Positions 17,946 to 29,107 of a DNA stretch of 50,501 nucleotides are shown here, piece by piece. The position numbers were made by a program, and so were the translations under genes. The DNA is from Bremia lactucae (Eukaryota; Oomycota; Peronosporomycetes; Peronosporales; Peronosporaceae): contig NC_090610.1 of NCBI RefSeq assembly GCF_004359215.1, positions 6,180,700-6,231,200 on the forward strand. Direction: 5' to 3'. Each line of letters begins with the position of its first letter. Within the stretch, counting starts at the first letter, position 1. The notes under the pieces are model-generated. The model searched no databases and was not told where the DNA came from. It was given only the letters and a program-made list of their open reading frames with translations.

Positions 17946-18422
17946 TCGCACATGTCCCGCCTTGGCTCGCTTGTCGAAGAACTCATCGATCTAATCGACT
18001 TCTTCTTTCGGCAATGGCCATTGCCTGGTTACATTTTACTTGGTGCCAGCTTCGAGGTTTATTTCGTGCACGATGCCCCTACCTGCTGGAAGGTGGCTCG
18101 GCACTTCTTCTGGGAGCACATCGCGATGTTTCCACAGAACCTTAGAGAACGGACTGTCTCTCAAGGCATCCCAGCCTTAAGCAGCGAACCGGTTCTTTTT
18201 GTCCGTTTCTAGGATGCTCTCGTTTATTGTGGACGACGAGGAACAGTCCACCAAGTTCTCTTCTGGAACTGGTGCAACTATTTCGTGGATCTTTCCTTCC
18301 TTTGATTCGGCAAGGAACAGATCCCACGACATCTCCGGGAGATTTACTATCTCCTCAGCAAATTTAAAGACTTGCCGGAGCACCTCAACTGAGGATACCT
18401 CCGCAATTCGTCTTTGACGGCC
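17946..18422 (-). pseudogene. pol: RT N-terminal extension, family B (inverted, fused to A)
   Basis: On minus: LRQVFKFAEEIVNLPEMSWDLFLAES, ending INESILETDKKNRFAA and a stop, then the lead-in to RT (…QWPLPKEEVD, RAKAGH). The last 20 or so bases match 14003-14024 right after the gap, then sequence switches to family A at about 17948. It supplies the 230 bp expected inside the B1 gap. Confidence 0.75.
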
Positions 18423-18544
18423 TCAAACACCTCGTTCGAAGGCTCGTCCTCTTTTTTTAGAAACTGATTCAAAGGTCCTCGTTTAAACGTGCGTCAGATC
18501 GTCCCAATTTGTTAAGTACTCGTTCTTCGAGTCACCACGACCTT

Positions 18545-18916
18545 TTACTGGTAAGCGGGTGCCGTTGGGCTCCTGGCTAACAAACCCCTTCCAACCGCAC
18601 CAGGCTCTAGGCACTGTGCCGGTTCATGCGAGGCTTGAACTCCTGTCAGCCCGCTGTCTACTGCCACAGGCTGTCGGCTCTTTGCAGGACTTTGAGACAC
18701 ATGAGTACTTGTCATTGCCCTTTTCTCAACCTCAGTCTCCACGAGCTGGGTAGGAATTGGTGACGTTTGACATCCCGCCAACGCACCTCCAACTGTGTAC
18801 GACACGATATCAGTTGCACACGCCTCTCGCAAGAGCACATCCTTTCCGGTGTCCTGCGTAGAGTTCGCAACTGTGCTTATACTCCAGTCTTTCCATGGTT
18901 GGCTTTTGCCAACCAT
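18545..18916 (-). pseudogene. pol: Protease-RT linker, family B
   Basis: 123 residues open on minus: PWKDWSISTVANSTQDTGKDVLL to RSPTAPAYQ and a stop. Same reading as 12461-12685, without that copy's internal stop. No catalytic motif. Confidence 0.6.
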
Positions 18917-19253
18917 GGCATGCCTAGGATGAGGTCATAATGACTCCCCATTCCTAGCACTGTGAACTTCTCTTTACAAGAGAAGTCACTAAAATTGAAG
19001 GCGAGTTCTACCTGAACTTTCTTAGACTTAAGAGCGCGTTGTTCGCTAAACGAACGGTCACCTCTTCTCGCTTGCCATCCTGGCAAAGCGACTCAACCAT
19101 CACGAATATCTTTCGGAGAGCCGCGATTTTTACAAAATTTTGTGATGCACCCAAATCCACTAGGAGTGTCATCACCAGGTCATAGCCTCGTACTTGAGCG
19201 CTATAGACCAGCAGGGTTGAGGTCCGAAATTTTATTACCCTCTTCATACTCAG
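18877..19253 (-). pseudogene. pol: Protease, family B
   Basis: FRTSTLLVYSAQVRGYDLVMTLLVDLGASQNFV: the catalytic DSG has become D-L-G. Then EKFTVLGMGSHYDLILGMPWLAKAN. Contains the hairpins at the DSG-ASQNFV and MPWLAKAN sites, as in B1. Confidence 0.8.
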
Positions 19254-19312
19254 GGACTATGCTATCCATTTGTTCGACAACTCTGAACTAAGGGGTAGCT
19301 TCATAGTCCGCG

Positions 19313-20386
19313 TCAGTAGGACATTCCGCCCCTACTGCGCTCCTGCATTTTCCGACCCATCATTTGGTTGATGCAAAACTCATGCGTCTCGAACGCTGGT
19401 TCTTGCCATCGCCCTTTGGGAAGTGAGTCCTCTTGATGGTCATCATTGCCCCAGCAGGGACCCTGGCATAGCAGCGAACCATCATATGGCCGCGCTTGCC
19501 GCATTTATAGCAGATAACGTCTGCATTGCCCAACTACATGAGAGTGGCATCTGACCTCTCGGCTTATACCACTGTCGCCGAGTCACTGTTGTGGGACTGC
19601 TCCTCAACCAAGGCAATTCGGATTGCCTCTTTTATCGTCGACTGCGCCTATCTGAAAGGACCTTTCGCGATGGGCCATGCCGTAGTCCGTTTAGAAACGG
19701 GGGCATTTTCATGTGCTCCGAAATCGGACCTACGGTTATGGACGCCGACAGCGAGCGCATCTCTTGCACATAATCTTGCAGAGATCGCTTCGCCTGTCGC
19801 GCTCCAAAGAAGCGCGCCTGAAGCAACACTTCGTTGTTCGGCAGCTGGTACATGGCGCGAATCTTTGTTTTAAAGATCGCCCATGTAGGGAACGCCTTAA
19901 CGTCCGCCATCAGAGCCGAGTAAGCCAACTCTGAGGCCTTACCGCGCAGATGCGACATGGCGTATGACACCATCCGGCTGTCTTCCTCGATAAGCTGCGC
20001 GACACCGCATTGCTCCACGGTTAACAGCCAGTTGACAATCGGGAGCGCTGCAGTTCCATCGAACTTGAGCGGGTCCATCCGACTGGGACTCGGCTGATGC
20101 GGCCGAGCAGAGGGCATCTCAACAGTCCTGTTGAAAGCCTCGCTCTGAGCTGCTCATGCCTCAGCTCATCCTGATTCTGAGTGACGGACTCCGCCGCCGC
20201 ATGGTTCCATGACTGGGACGCGGCTCTCCGCTGTCCGAGCACGAATGCCTAAAACTGCTGAGCAACAAGTTGCTCAGTTGACTGCTCAGGAGCCTGGCCA
20301 CCAAGCCTCTGCGCTATATGCCCTGTCACCTCCCGATATTATTCGGAGAGGTAGGAGAAATCAGCCAGATCGATGTTGAGGCTCAC
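19313..20386 (-). pseudogene. gag: gag, family B (least rearranged capsid)
   Basis: The start at 20386 is GTG where other copies have ATG. The capsid is open at 20117-19632: PLKFDGTAALPIVNWLLTVEQCGVAQLIEEDSRMVSYAMSHL, then FPTWAIFKTKI and QLPNNEVLLQARFFGARQAKRSLQDYV, a typical retrotransposon capsid pattern. A complete zinc knuckle CYKCGKRGHMMVRC (CX2CX4HX4C) lies at about 19480-19515. This copy lacks the 19-base inverted insertion found in the other two gag copies and so shows the ancestral state. Confidence 0.85.
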
Positions 20387-20421
20387 CCGCCCGAGTATAC
20401 GCAGAGATGAGGTTCGTGGGA

Positions 20422-20439
20422 GGATGTCAAGTGCTACCA
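20422..20439 (-). other. Primer binding site, family B
   Basis: On minus TGGTAGCACTTGACATCC, two bases after the LTR end. Confirms element direction. Confidence 0.7.
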
Positions 20440-20441
20440 AG

Positions 20442-20625
20442 TGTAGGCAGGCATGTCATAATGCGGCCACGCGATAACTAGACACACACCCTGGCACAGC
20501 GAGGTAGCGGTTAAATCAGCTCGCGCGCAGTGTGGTAGTTGTGGTAGGCGCCTTAGCGACTTCACGCAACGCACTAAGTACTCTAGTAAAGTGTCGTCAC
20601 GGGAGCGGTAATCCGGCTCCTCGTA
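20442..20625 (-). repeat. Family B 5' LTR, truncated
   Basis: Matches the gag-proximal ~185 bp of 28557-29107 and then stops at unrelated sequence (about 20626), so about 365 bp of the LTR start are missing. Confidence 0.75.
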
Positions 20626-21941
20626 CGCAATGGAGCTGGGTAGCTCTGCTACAAAATTATTGACGCGCTTGTCAAAAGAGGGGATTGACAGTTTCAAGAA
20701 AAATCCATTCTTAATCGAGCTATAAAACTCCAGCCCCACTGAGCTGTATCGCATTTTCATAAAAAAGGTAGTTTAGGCTCAAGACATTGCTTAAGCACCC
20801 TAATATTATACTAGTATTAATTGCGCGTGTCAACTCTCCTGAACCTAACTAGCAGAACTTTTAATACACAAAAGCAGTATCGTAGACATATATTTGGGAG
20901 TTATTCATGAAGCGATTTTTATGGAAGAGAAAGACAATGCCATTAGTTCTTAATTTAAGGATCTAGGTAGCAACGAGGTTTTTCGGCGGCATATATAATT
21001 TAGAAACTGAGACTAGGAAGCTGATGCAGAGGATGATAGACGGCATCACACCTCTTTCGAGAAGGCTGCGTTGCTTAAAAAGCATATTCATAAATGAATA
21101 TGGCATCATTGGCCGGAGGCTGAGTCATCAAGGGTATAATACTTCTAATGCACGTAGAATGGCACGTAAATCTTTTAAGTAAGGTCGGCAGTGATGGAAC
21201 CACACTGAATGTCGATAAAGACATTGTTGGCGAGATGCCAAGGCACTCAGAGCTATGTCCTCTTCATTCACGTCGAGTGACACGTAAAAACTTTTACTGA
21301 GTAAAGGCGGCTGCGTTAGCACCTCACCGATTGTTGATAATGACATTATGCCGGTGCGCCAAGGCATAATAGTTAGATACATGTGGTAAAACAAGTAAAG
21401 AGTCACTGGATGAGAGCTCAAGTATGTAAATCTTCATCGGATATCGAACTGAATATCTGCTCTCGCATGGCAAAATAATGTTAAAAAGATCGATTAATCT
21501 TAAAGACAGTAATGTTCCGACCTCTATGAGATGTACGGTCTCTGCATAGAGATGGCAGAGACGCCATATGCTACTGCAAGACGCAAGGCGTCTGTGATAT
21601 CGCAGAGGGATATTAGCGAGGAGCATTATACGGTCGTCAATGAAATGACAGGTAACAATGATGGTGGTAGTAGCTTTGAGGCTGTGTTGTCGTTCATGCT
21701 CATTTATAGATAAACGACATTGGCTTTTGATGAGTTTAATTAGCCCTAAAAGTTGGGGACTTATCTGATATGGTGGTCATTCGATATGATACTGAAAGGA
21801 ACTCATCATTGCTCCTTGAGGACACAAAGGAGACTTTTGTTGCGCCTAGTGGATCATGTGTGGTGATACTAAAAGTGGTGTGTGGCTAGTCCAGAATTTT
21901 ATTGGTTACGTTTCATTCATGGAACAAAAATATTCTAGTCT
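20626..21941. other. Unassigned DNA between B LTR remnant and A LTR, rich in dyads
   Basis: No recognised gene. A minus-strand frame from ATG 20760 runs into the LTR remnant and has no motif. From 21050 to 21700 perfect dyads are frequent: CATATTCAT/ATGAATATG (2-base loop), ATTATGCC/GGCATAAT, GTCTCTGC/GCAGAGAC. In that respect it resembles the retrotransposons, so it may be an older element of another family. Confidence 0.45.
21151..21367. repeat. Imperfect tandem repeat, two units of ~100-105 bp
   Basis: Unit 1 (about 21151-21243) and unit 2 (about 21266-21367) share ATGGCACGTAAA/GTGACACGTAAA, TTTTAAGTAAGG/TTTTACTGAGTAAAGG, CGATAAAGACATT/TGATAATGACATT and a closing GCCAAGGCA. Identity is roughly two thirds by eye. 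Confidence 0.5.
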
Positions 21942-22270
21942 TGTAACGGGGTGTATCGTTACATGAAATTAACGCTTAAAGGTTGTTAATTAATATATCA
22001 TCTAAAAAGGTAGATAATATATGGAGAATATTACTTTACATGGTTATATTCGAAAAGCTTATCCATTGGTAGAAATAGGTCATTATATCTACTTTCTTCG
22101 CGGCCCAGTCAGCGCTGGACGCGCGCAAAGTGAGAGACTGATCAGACTTGTATTACATGTTTGATATTAGTTGATGATATAGTAAGTATTAAATATATAG
22201 ATACAGAAGAACTTAATTATATTAATACAGTTCATTTAACCCTCTTTAAAGCACGTGTTTTAAAGAAAGT
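21942..22270 (+). repeat. Family A LTR, 5' three quarters
   Basis: Starts TGTAACGGGGTGTATCGTTA, as at 50051, and follows that LTR to GTCTTCC at about 22270. There it is replaced by an inverted gag piece. No LTR 3' end is present. Confidence 0.75.
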
Positions 22271-22561
22271 CTTCCAGGGTTCTGTGGTCTGTACCTGCTG
22301 TAACCTCAACAGTTCTGCCTGTTTAAAGCCTTGCTGATTAAGCAAGGCTACCTTCTCCTTCGCCTCGTCAAGTATATGTTGTATGAACTTGGCGATGGCT
22401 GAATGGAGGGTATCTCTGTCCAAACTGGACAGTATGGCCAAGATGGTATCATTCCATACGGTCATACTAATTCGTTCGACCGCACTCCTTTCTATGTCAC
22501 TTAGAATGGAGGAGCTATCACGCGAAACGTGATGCGTATTTTCATTATCTAAAATGTCCAT
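22271..22561 (-). pseudogene. gag: gag N-terminus, family A
   Basis: ATG at 22561 on minus: MDILDNENTHHVSRD, then a helical stretch (DRDTLHSAIAKFIQHILDEAKEKVALLNQQG). Preceded by primer site and LTR in the correct order, so this is a true gag start. Homologous to the decayed start at 49539-49808 (-). Cut off at about 22271. Confidence 0.75.
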
Positions 22562-22590
22562 GTTAGGTGATGGAACTGTGGCCTTAGACG

Positions 22591-22608
22591 GACTACAAAG
22601 TGCTACCA
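22591..22608 (-). other. Primer binding site, family A
   Basis: On minus TGGTAGCACTTTGTAGTC, separated by two bases (CC) from the LTR terminus CGTTACA at 22611. Confidence 0.75.
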
Positions 22609-22610
22609 GG

Positions 22611-22722
22611 TGTAACGGGGCACTACTGATTTGTACTGCTTCAGTACAAGTCCACTTCGCACTGCCTCAGTGCGAGTAGTGCATCACGTCACTTCACTTT
22701 CACTAATACGTGCAGAGGGATG
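22611..22722 (-). repeat. Family A 5' LTR, gag-proximal fragment
   Basis: Inverted match to the last ~110 bp of the LTR at 50051-50500, including the GACTTGTACT-type hairpin. At about 22722 it gives way to plus-strand gag. Confidence 0.7.
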
Positions 22723-22748
22723 ACGCCCACGCGTCGTCCCGGAACCTT

Positions 22749-23280
22749 AAAGATTGACATCTCTAAGTATAGGGGAGTCGAAGAAGACTTTCTCTTATAT
22801 GGTTTGTCACGTTGAACGATGCCATAAGGCACGTCACAGCGTCGACGAGCAAATGCGAGTCACATTTGCTCAATCAAATTTGGCAGGTCGTGCCAAAACT
22901 TGGGCATGAGGCCTTAAGTTGCGCGAATCATATGTCTCTGGGTCGCTAGAGGCTTTTAAAGCCCGGCTCAAACAGACGTTTGAACCGCCTAGGGCCGAGT
23001 TCAGAGCTCGATCACAACTTCTGAAACAAGCAAGGCAAGCGTGATGTTCACGCTTATGCCCAGCACATACGACTCTTAGCGAGTTGTATCACAAACAACA
23101 CAGTTCATAAACACACGTTGATTACGCTGTTCATGAACGGTCTTACGGATGGTCCCGTGAACACCCACCTGTTCCGCTTGGAACAAGATACGCTTGAAGA
23201 AGCAGTATCCGTTGCGGAACAGGAAGACTTTAGCTTGAGACAGGCTCAAGCTAATTCGTCATCATACCGTCCTCCATGAC
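22749..23280 (+). pseudogene. gag: gag capsid, family A
   Basis: KIDISKYRGVEEDFLL, then after frame breaks GKRDVHAYAQHIRLL, LITLFMNGLTDGPVNTHLFRLEQDTLEEAVSVAEQEDFSLRQAQ: a Ty3/Gypsy capsid pattern. Ends with a stop at 23277-23279. Several frameshifts. Confidence 0.75.
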
Positions 23281-24020
23281 GACACGTACTGGGAGGTCCA
23301 GAACCTATGGACCTCTCTTATGTCGAAAGCGAGAAACCTCACTTTTCGAAGAACAAGCAATTGTAGAAATTCAATCGCTATAAAAAGTTAGGACACTACG
23401 CTCATGAGTGTAGTGCCCCAAGCTCAGTACCGAGAAGTACTGAACGTAATTATGGACCGAATGCCAAAAAGGGCAACGGTCGCGGGTCAGACGTTGTTGC
23501 GAAATCGCATCAGCGAGGCGGACCGCCAAAATATGGACGAGGTCCGTAGGGGCGCAACGCCCTACTGATCCAGCAACCTCAAGAGAATTTGCAAATCTCT
23601 TGACTAAAGTTGCTCCAGACACACAATCATTATGTCTCTCTGCACCTGGCGATGAGGTATCCTCATCATCTTGAAGCTAAAAGTGACAATTGACTTGTCA
23701 CTTAGAGCCCTAGTGGACTGCGGAGCGTCGAATAACTTTATACGTCGCCAGTCACTAGAGGGTCGTAGGCTCAAATATGTTGAGCGCGACATCCCTCCAA
23801 CGAGGATGACGGTGCGTCTAGCGACAGGCGCATCGATAACAGTAATGAAACGCGTAGTAAAATTTCACTACACGTTAAAAGATTTACAGTATGATGATGA
23901 TTTCATCGTACTGGATTTGGATGACAAATTTGATGTCATCCTAGGACTACACTGGCTCAGAAAATATGAGCTAAGGATCAGCTGGCGCCATCGATTCGTA
24001 AAGATATCTGCCACTTGATC
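23281..24020 (+). pseudogene. pol: gag zinc knuckle (mutated) and protease, family A
   Basis: MDLSYVESEK precedes a zinc knuckle reading FNRYKKLGHYAHEC: both N-terminal Cys of CX2CX4HX4C are lost (compare CNRCQKTGHYAYEC at 48784-48835, minus). Protease: LRALVDCGASNNFIRRQSLEGRRLKYVE, VRLATGASITVMKRVVKF, KFDVILGLHWLRKYE, open 23671-24018. Confidence 0.8.
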
Positions 24021-24835
24021 ATCTGATGAACGTCTTGGAGCGCGCACAAGCGTGTGGATGAACTACGAGTGAGTGCGATGGCCTCACTTGTGGTACGGTC
24101 GGTAGTACAACTGCACAAGATCACAGTGTGATTACCAATCACACTGTGAAGTCAGCTGCCGGCGGCTGTGTTAATGCACATGCAGTCTTGAAGGTCCACC
24201 ACTCGAAGAGGTCGATTGGACTGAGACATGAATGTACGCCTGGCGGGCGACACTCAAGGAGTATACCGGTTGCCCCAAAGGGACAACACGATGATCCTAG
24301 CTCGAGTAGAGAGTCGACCGTAGAGGACCCGACTGTGGTAGCGCAATTGCAGTCGGAAGACGTTGAGGGAATACATCCCCATGTACTTGAGGAGAAATCT
24401 TCTCAGATAGTAAATGCTGAAGTGACTAGACTGCAGCATCCCGAGGGATTAATCTCTCGGCAGCCTGTAGATAAATCCCAGAAAGAAACCTAGACATTGA
24501 ATGTCTCGGTTAATGACGGATCAAAAGTAGGCGCTTCTACTCTTGATCAGTATGCGCCTCCGAAGTTAACTTTGGAGATAATACAATTACCAACCCTAGA
24601 ATCTAAGCGGTTCTTGAGAGATCTGCATCGTGGTAGAATCAAGCAGATCTGCGTACTCGTCACAGAGGACGAATGCGTAACCGATATTCGGTCAGCGGTA
24701 GTTTTTGCAGAGAACGAAAGAAATCTCAAAAGCTCATCGATGGACGAAAGTGTCCTCGATGTGAAGACTCGGATTGAGAGATATACTACTCAATCCTGGG
24801 AGTCACTTAAGACAAACCTTTATACAAGGATTTGA
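24021..24835 (+). pseudogene. pol: Protease-RT linker, family A
   Basis: Counterpart of 16061-16860 (offset 7975). From 24209 on no difference from that copy is visible. Confidence 0.65.
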
Positions 24836-24938
24836 TTGAATTTAGGAATGTATTCCCTTAAACAGTTCCACGCGACTTGCCTAAAGATAAAGGCACTCGA
24901 CATGAGATCGAGCTCAACCGGGCTCGAAGTACTGTGCC

Positions 24939-25920
24939 ATGAAACAGTGGCCACTGCCTCGTGAACAAGTACTTGCGATCGATAATTTCTTTATCGATCG
25001 ATTAAAAGTGGGCCATATTAGGGAGTCAACCTCCCCACATAGCTCTCCGACCTACTATGTGCGAAAGGCCACAAAAGGGTGGCGGATAGTGCAAGCATTC
25101 AATATACTGAAAGCTGCAACGGTACCGGCTCAAACGCCGATACTTAGAAAAGACGTAATCATAGATGGTATACAATATTTTCATCTATTGATCTGATGGA
25201 TGAATTTTATCAGATCCTTATACGTGAGCGGGACATCCCGTACACAGCAGTGAGCACTCCCAGTGGGATGCTCTGGGAATGGCTAGTTATGATACAGGGG
25301 CTTATAACACCCGTGCAACATTCAACAGATGCGTAACGTATCTGTTGAGACCGGTGGAGAATTCGCATCGAGTTATTTTGACGATGTATTCGTCCATAGC
25401 CGGAAATGGACGGAAAGACGGACGTGGAAGTTGATAAAACTCACGATCGTCAGGCTCTTAGACTTATGCGAAAGCATAAGCTGTACGCATATGTCAAGAA
25501 GTGTATATTCGCTGCAAGCGAAATACCCACCTCTTGGGTGCATCGTCGGAAAACACGGCGTGCGCCCTGAGGCAAATACCAACTGGCCTGTTCCAGTCGA
25601 TGTCAAGGGACTTAGAAAGTTCCTTGAGCTACCGACGTACTTGCACAAGTACTCAAGCAATTATGCCGAGATGACAGTTCATCTCTCTCGTCTCTTGAAG
25701 AAAGACGAAAAATGGCTATGGAATGCTGATTGTCAGCGTTTCTTTGAAGGTTTCAAGCAAAGCTTAATGCAATCACCCATCTTGGCGATTGCAGATGAAG
25801 ATAGACTATTCCATGTGGTCTGTGACGCCAGCAATTTCGCAATCGGCTGTGCGTAATGCAATACAATACGGACGGCACGAAGTGCGTCGTCTGTTACCAA
25901 TCACATCAGCTGAAACCAGC
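24939..25920 (+). pseudogene. pol: Reverse transcriptase and RNase H start, family A
   Basis: Same sequence as 16964-17945, with the same frameshifts: WRIVQAFN, YFDDVFVHSRKW and VVCDASNFAIGCA. Ends at the A/B fusion. Confidence 0.85.
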
Positions 25921-26397
25921 TCGCACATGTCCCGCCTTGGCTCGCTTGTCGAAGAACTCATCGATCTAATCGACTTCTTCTTTCGGCAATGGCCATTGCC
26001 TGGTTACATTTTACTTGGTGCCAGCTTCGAGGTTTATTTCGTGCACGATGCCCCTACCTGCTGGAAGGTGGCTCGGCACTTCTTCTGGGAGCACATCGCG
26101 ATGTTTCCACAGAACCTTAGAGAACGGACTGTCTCTCAAGGCATCCCAGCCTTAAGCAGCGAACCGGTTCTTTTTGTCCGTTTCTAGGATGCTCTCGTTT
26201 ATTGTGGACGACGAGGAACAGTCCACCAAGTTCTCTTCTGGAACTGGTGCAACTATTTCGTGGATCTTTCCTTCCTTTGATTCGGCAAGGAACAGATCCC
26301 ACGACATCTCCGGGAGATTTACTATCTCCTCAGCAAATTTAAAGACTTGCCGGAGCACCTCAACTGAGGATACCTCCGCAATTCGTCTTTGACGGCC
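25921..26397 (-). pseudogene. pol: RT N-terminal extension, family B
   Basis: Same as 17946-18422; lies wholly inside the block shared by the two chimeras. Confidence 0.75.
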
Positions 26398-26519
26398 TCA
26401 AACACCTCGTTCGAAGGCTCGTCCTCTTTTTTTAGAAACTGATTCAAAGGTCCTCGTTTAAACGTGCGTCAGATCGTCCCAATTTGTTAAGTACTCGTTC
26501 TTCGAGTCACCACGACCTT

Positions 26520-26891
26520 TTACTGGTAAGCGGGTGCCGTTGGGCTCCTGGCTAACAAACCCCTTCCAACCGCACCAGGCTCTAGGCACTGTGCCGGTTC
26601 ATGCGAGGCTTGAACTCCTGTCAGCCCGCTGTCTACTGCCACAGGCTGTCGGCTCTTTGCAGGACTTTGAGACACATGAGTACTTGTCATTGCCCTTTTC
26701 TCAACCTCAGTCTCCACGAGCTGGGTAGGAATTGGTGACGTTTGACATCCCGCCAACGCACCTCCAACTGTGTACGACACGATATCAGTTGCACACGCCT
26801 CTCGCAAGAGCACATCCTTTCCGGTGTCCTGCGTAGAGTTCGCAACTGTGCTTATACTCCAGTCTTTCCATGGTTGGCTTTTGCCAACCAT
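26520..26891 (-). pseudogene. pol: Protease-RT linker, family B
   Basis: Same as 18545-18916; 123 residues open. Confidence 0.6.
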
Positions 26892-27236
26892 GGCATGCCT
26901 AGGATGAGGTCATAATGACTCCCCATTCCTAGCACTGTGAACTTCTCTTTACAAGAGAAGTCACTAAAGCTGAAGGCGAGCTCTACCTGAACTCCCTCAG
27001 ACTTAACGAGCGCGCCGTTCATAAAACAAACGGTCGCCGCTTCTCGCTTGCCATCCTGGCAAAGCGACTCAAACATCGCCGGTCTCTTTCTTAGAGCCGC
27101 GAGTTTCACAAAATTTTGTGATGCACCCGAATCCACTAGGAAGGTCATCACCTGGTCATAGCCTCTTACATGAGCGCTATAGACAATCAGGGTTATGGTC
27201 CGAAATTTCGAGACCTCAGGGACTATGCTACTCATG
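26852..27236 (-). pseudogene. pol: Protease, family B
   Basis: FRTITLIVYSAHVRGYDQVMTFLVDSGASQNFV with an intact DSG, EKFTVLGMGSHYDLILGMPWLAKAN. Upstream (27237-27349) lies an insertion of about 105-115 bp between gag and the protease ATG that copy B1 lacks. Confidence 0.85.
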
Positions 27237-27379
27237 ATTTTCCTTACCAACACACGCTCGCGCGTCGTGAATTAACGTTGTCAGTGTAAATTTATGCATC
27301 CGACTTGGCCGAATCGACGTGAAATGCTGGCTTCTCTGTGAGTAATTGTTCCACAACTCTGAACTAATGGGTAGCTTCA

Positions 27380-28500
27380 GAGTCCGCTTCAGTAGGGCAT
27401 CCCGCCCCTACTGCGCTCCTGCATTTCCCGACCCCTCAGTGGTCGATGCAGGACTCATGCGTCTCGCACGCTGGTTCTTGCCATCGCCCTTTGGGAAGGA
27501 AGTCCTCTTGCTGGACATCTTTGCCCCAGCAGGGACCCTGGCATAGCAGCGAGACATCATATGGCCGCGCTTGCCGCATGTATAATAGACAACGTCTGCA
27601 TTGCTCAACTCCATGGGAGTGGCATCTGACCTCTCGGCCGACGGCTTATACCAAGCTGTCGCCGAGGCACTGTTGTAGGATTGCTCCTCCACCAAGGCAA
27701 TTTGGATTGCCTCTTCCATCGTCGATGGCACCTTTCTGAAAAAGGCCTGTCGCGATGGGCCATGCCGTAGTCCGTTCATAAACGTGGGCACCTTAATGTG
27801 CTCCGGAATCGGACCTATGGTAATGGATGCCAACAGCGAGCGCATCTCCTGCACATACTCTTGCAGAGAACGCTTCGCCTGTCGCGCTTCAAAGAAGCGC
27901 GCCTGATGCAACACTTCGTTGTTTGGCGGCTAGAACATGTCGCAAATCTTTTCCTTGAAGATCGCCATGTAGGGAACGCCTTTCTGTCCGCTTTAAACGC
28001 CGAGTTAGCTCTCTCTGAGGCCTTGCCGCGCAGGTGCGACATGGCGCACGACATCATCCGGCTGCCGTCCTCCATGTCGGACCTGCGCGGTGCGCGACAC
28101 CGCATTGCTCGACAGCTAAAAGCCAGAGGAAAATCATGTGCGCTGCAGTTCCATCGAACTTAGACGGGCCCATCCGAATGGGCCTCGGCTGATGCGGCCG
28201 AGCAGGGAGCATCTCAACAGTCCTGTTGAGAGCCTCGCTCCGAGCCTGCTCATGCCTCAGGTCATCCTGAGTCTGAGTGACGGACTCCGCCGCAGCATGG
28301 CCCTGTGCCTCGGACGCGGCCCTCCGCTGTCCGAGCACGAATGCCTCAAACTGCTCCAACTGAGCAACATGTTGCTCAGGAGGACTACCCAAGAGCCTGA
28401 CCAGTGCTTGTTCACCAAGTCCCTGCGCTATAAGCCCTGCCACCTCCCGATGATGTTCGGAGAGGTGGAGGAATCTTGCCCATTTGATGTTGAGGCTCAT
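27380..28500 (-). pseudogene. gag: gag, family B
   Basis: ATG at 28500: MSLNIKWARFLHLSEHHREVAGL. The capsid is interrupted by the same inverted insertion as B1 (arms 28026-28044 and 28072-28090), then ARQAKRSLQEYVQEMRSLLASI and zinc knuckle CGKRGHMMSRC with the first Cys changed to Tyr. Shares the frame break with B1 but not with 19313-20386. Confidence 0.85.
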
Positions 28501-28536
28501 CCTGACGTACACACGCAGAGATGCGGGTCGTGGGAA

Positions 28537-28554
28537 GGATTTCAAGTGCTACCA
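28537..28554 (-). other. Primer binding site, family B
   Basis: On minus TGGTAGCACTTGAAATCC, identical to 10909-10926, two bases from the LTR. Confidence 0.75.
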
Positions 28555-28556
28555 AG

Positions 28557-29107
28557 TGTAGGTGGGCACGTCGTAATGCGGCCACGCTCTACTTAGACAC
28601 ACCCATGCACAGCGAGGAAGCGGTTTAACCTGCTTCTCTTGCGTCAGTGAGGTAGTTGCGGTGGGCGAATTAGCGGCCTCACCCAACGCACTAAGTGCGT
28701 TGGTTAAGTGTCGTCAAGGGAGCGGTAATCCGGCTCCACGTGCGCACTTACCAAGTAAGAAGTAGTTTTCAGACTGATTTATATTTAATCGTATTATATA
28801 TAATACCTATTTTTACCAAACGAAATGTCATCTCTATAGATAACACTTAATATGTATCGGGAGCGTATTTTTCTAGATACCTCGCGTAACGGATGACGCT
28901 AGCCGTCATCACGGATGATTATAGGCGTCATGCCTTCTAATGTGAATGCACCCATGTGCATCACATACACAAGGGTTGGTCACAAATGTGAACCACACCC
29001 GAGTGCTGGGTCTAATTACTTTAATTTAGTAATTGACCATCTTCTTAAGTACACCAAGTGTACTTAACGGGGACTGTGTAACATATGGGCAACTTTAGCC
29101 GGTTACA
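28557..29107 (-). repeat. Family B 5' LTR, complete
   Basis: 551 bp. On minus starts TGTAACCGGC (29107) and ends GCCCACCTACA (28557). Same dyad chain as 10387-10906. Confidence 0.8.

Larger units (their letters stand above)
15106..20625. mobile_element. Chimeric retrotransposon block 1 (family A + fused to family B -)
   Basis: Inverted scrap of A gag (15106-15300), A zinc knuckle to RNase H on plus (15301-17945), then family B on minus from RT N-terminus to LTR (20625 back to 17946). The join is at about 17946-17950. Block 2 at 22749-29107 has the same architecture and the same join. Confidence 0.8.
22749..29107. mobile_element. Chimeric retrotransposon block 2 (family A + fused to family B -)
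   Basis: A gag to RNase H on plus (22749-25920), then B from RT N-terminus back to a complete 5' LTR on minus (29107 down to 25921). Its middle, 24209-26968, reads the same as 16234-18993; flanks are homologous but clearly diverged. Confidence 0.8.

Noticed and set aside
20434..20760. 108-residue minus frame starting at ATG 20760 as a host exon
   Set aside because: Its second half is family B LTR sequence and the first half has no recognisable motif.
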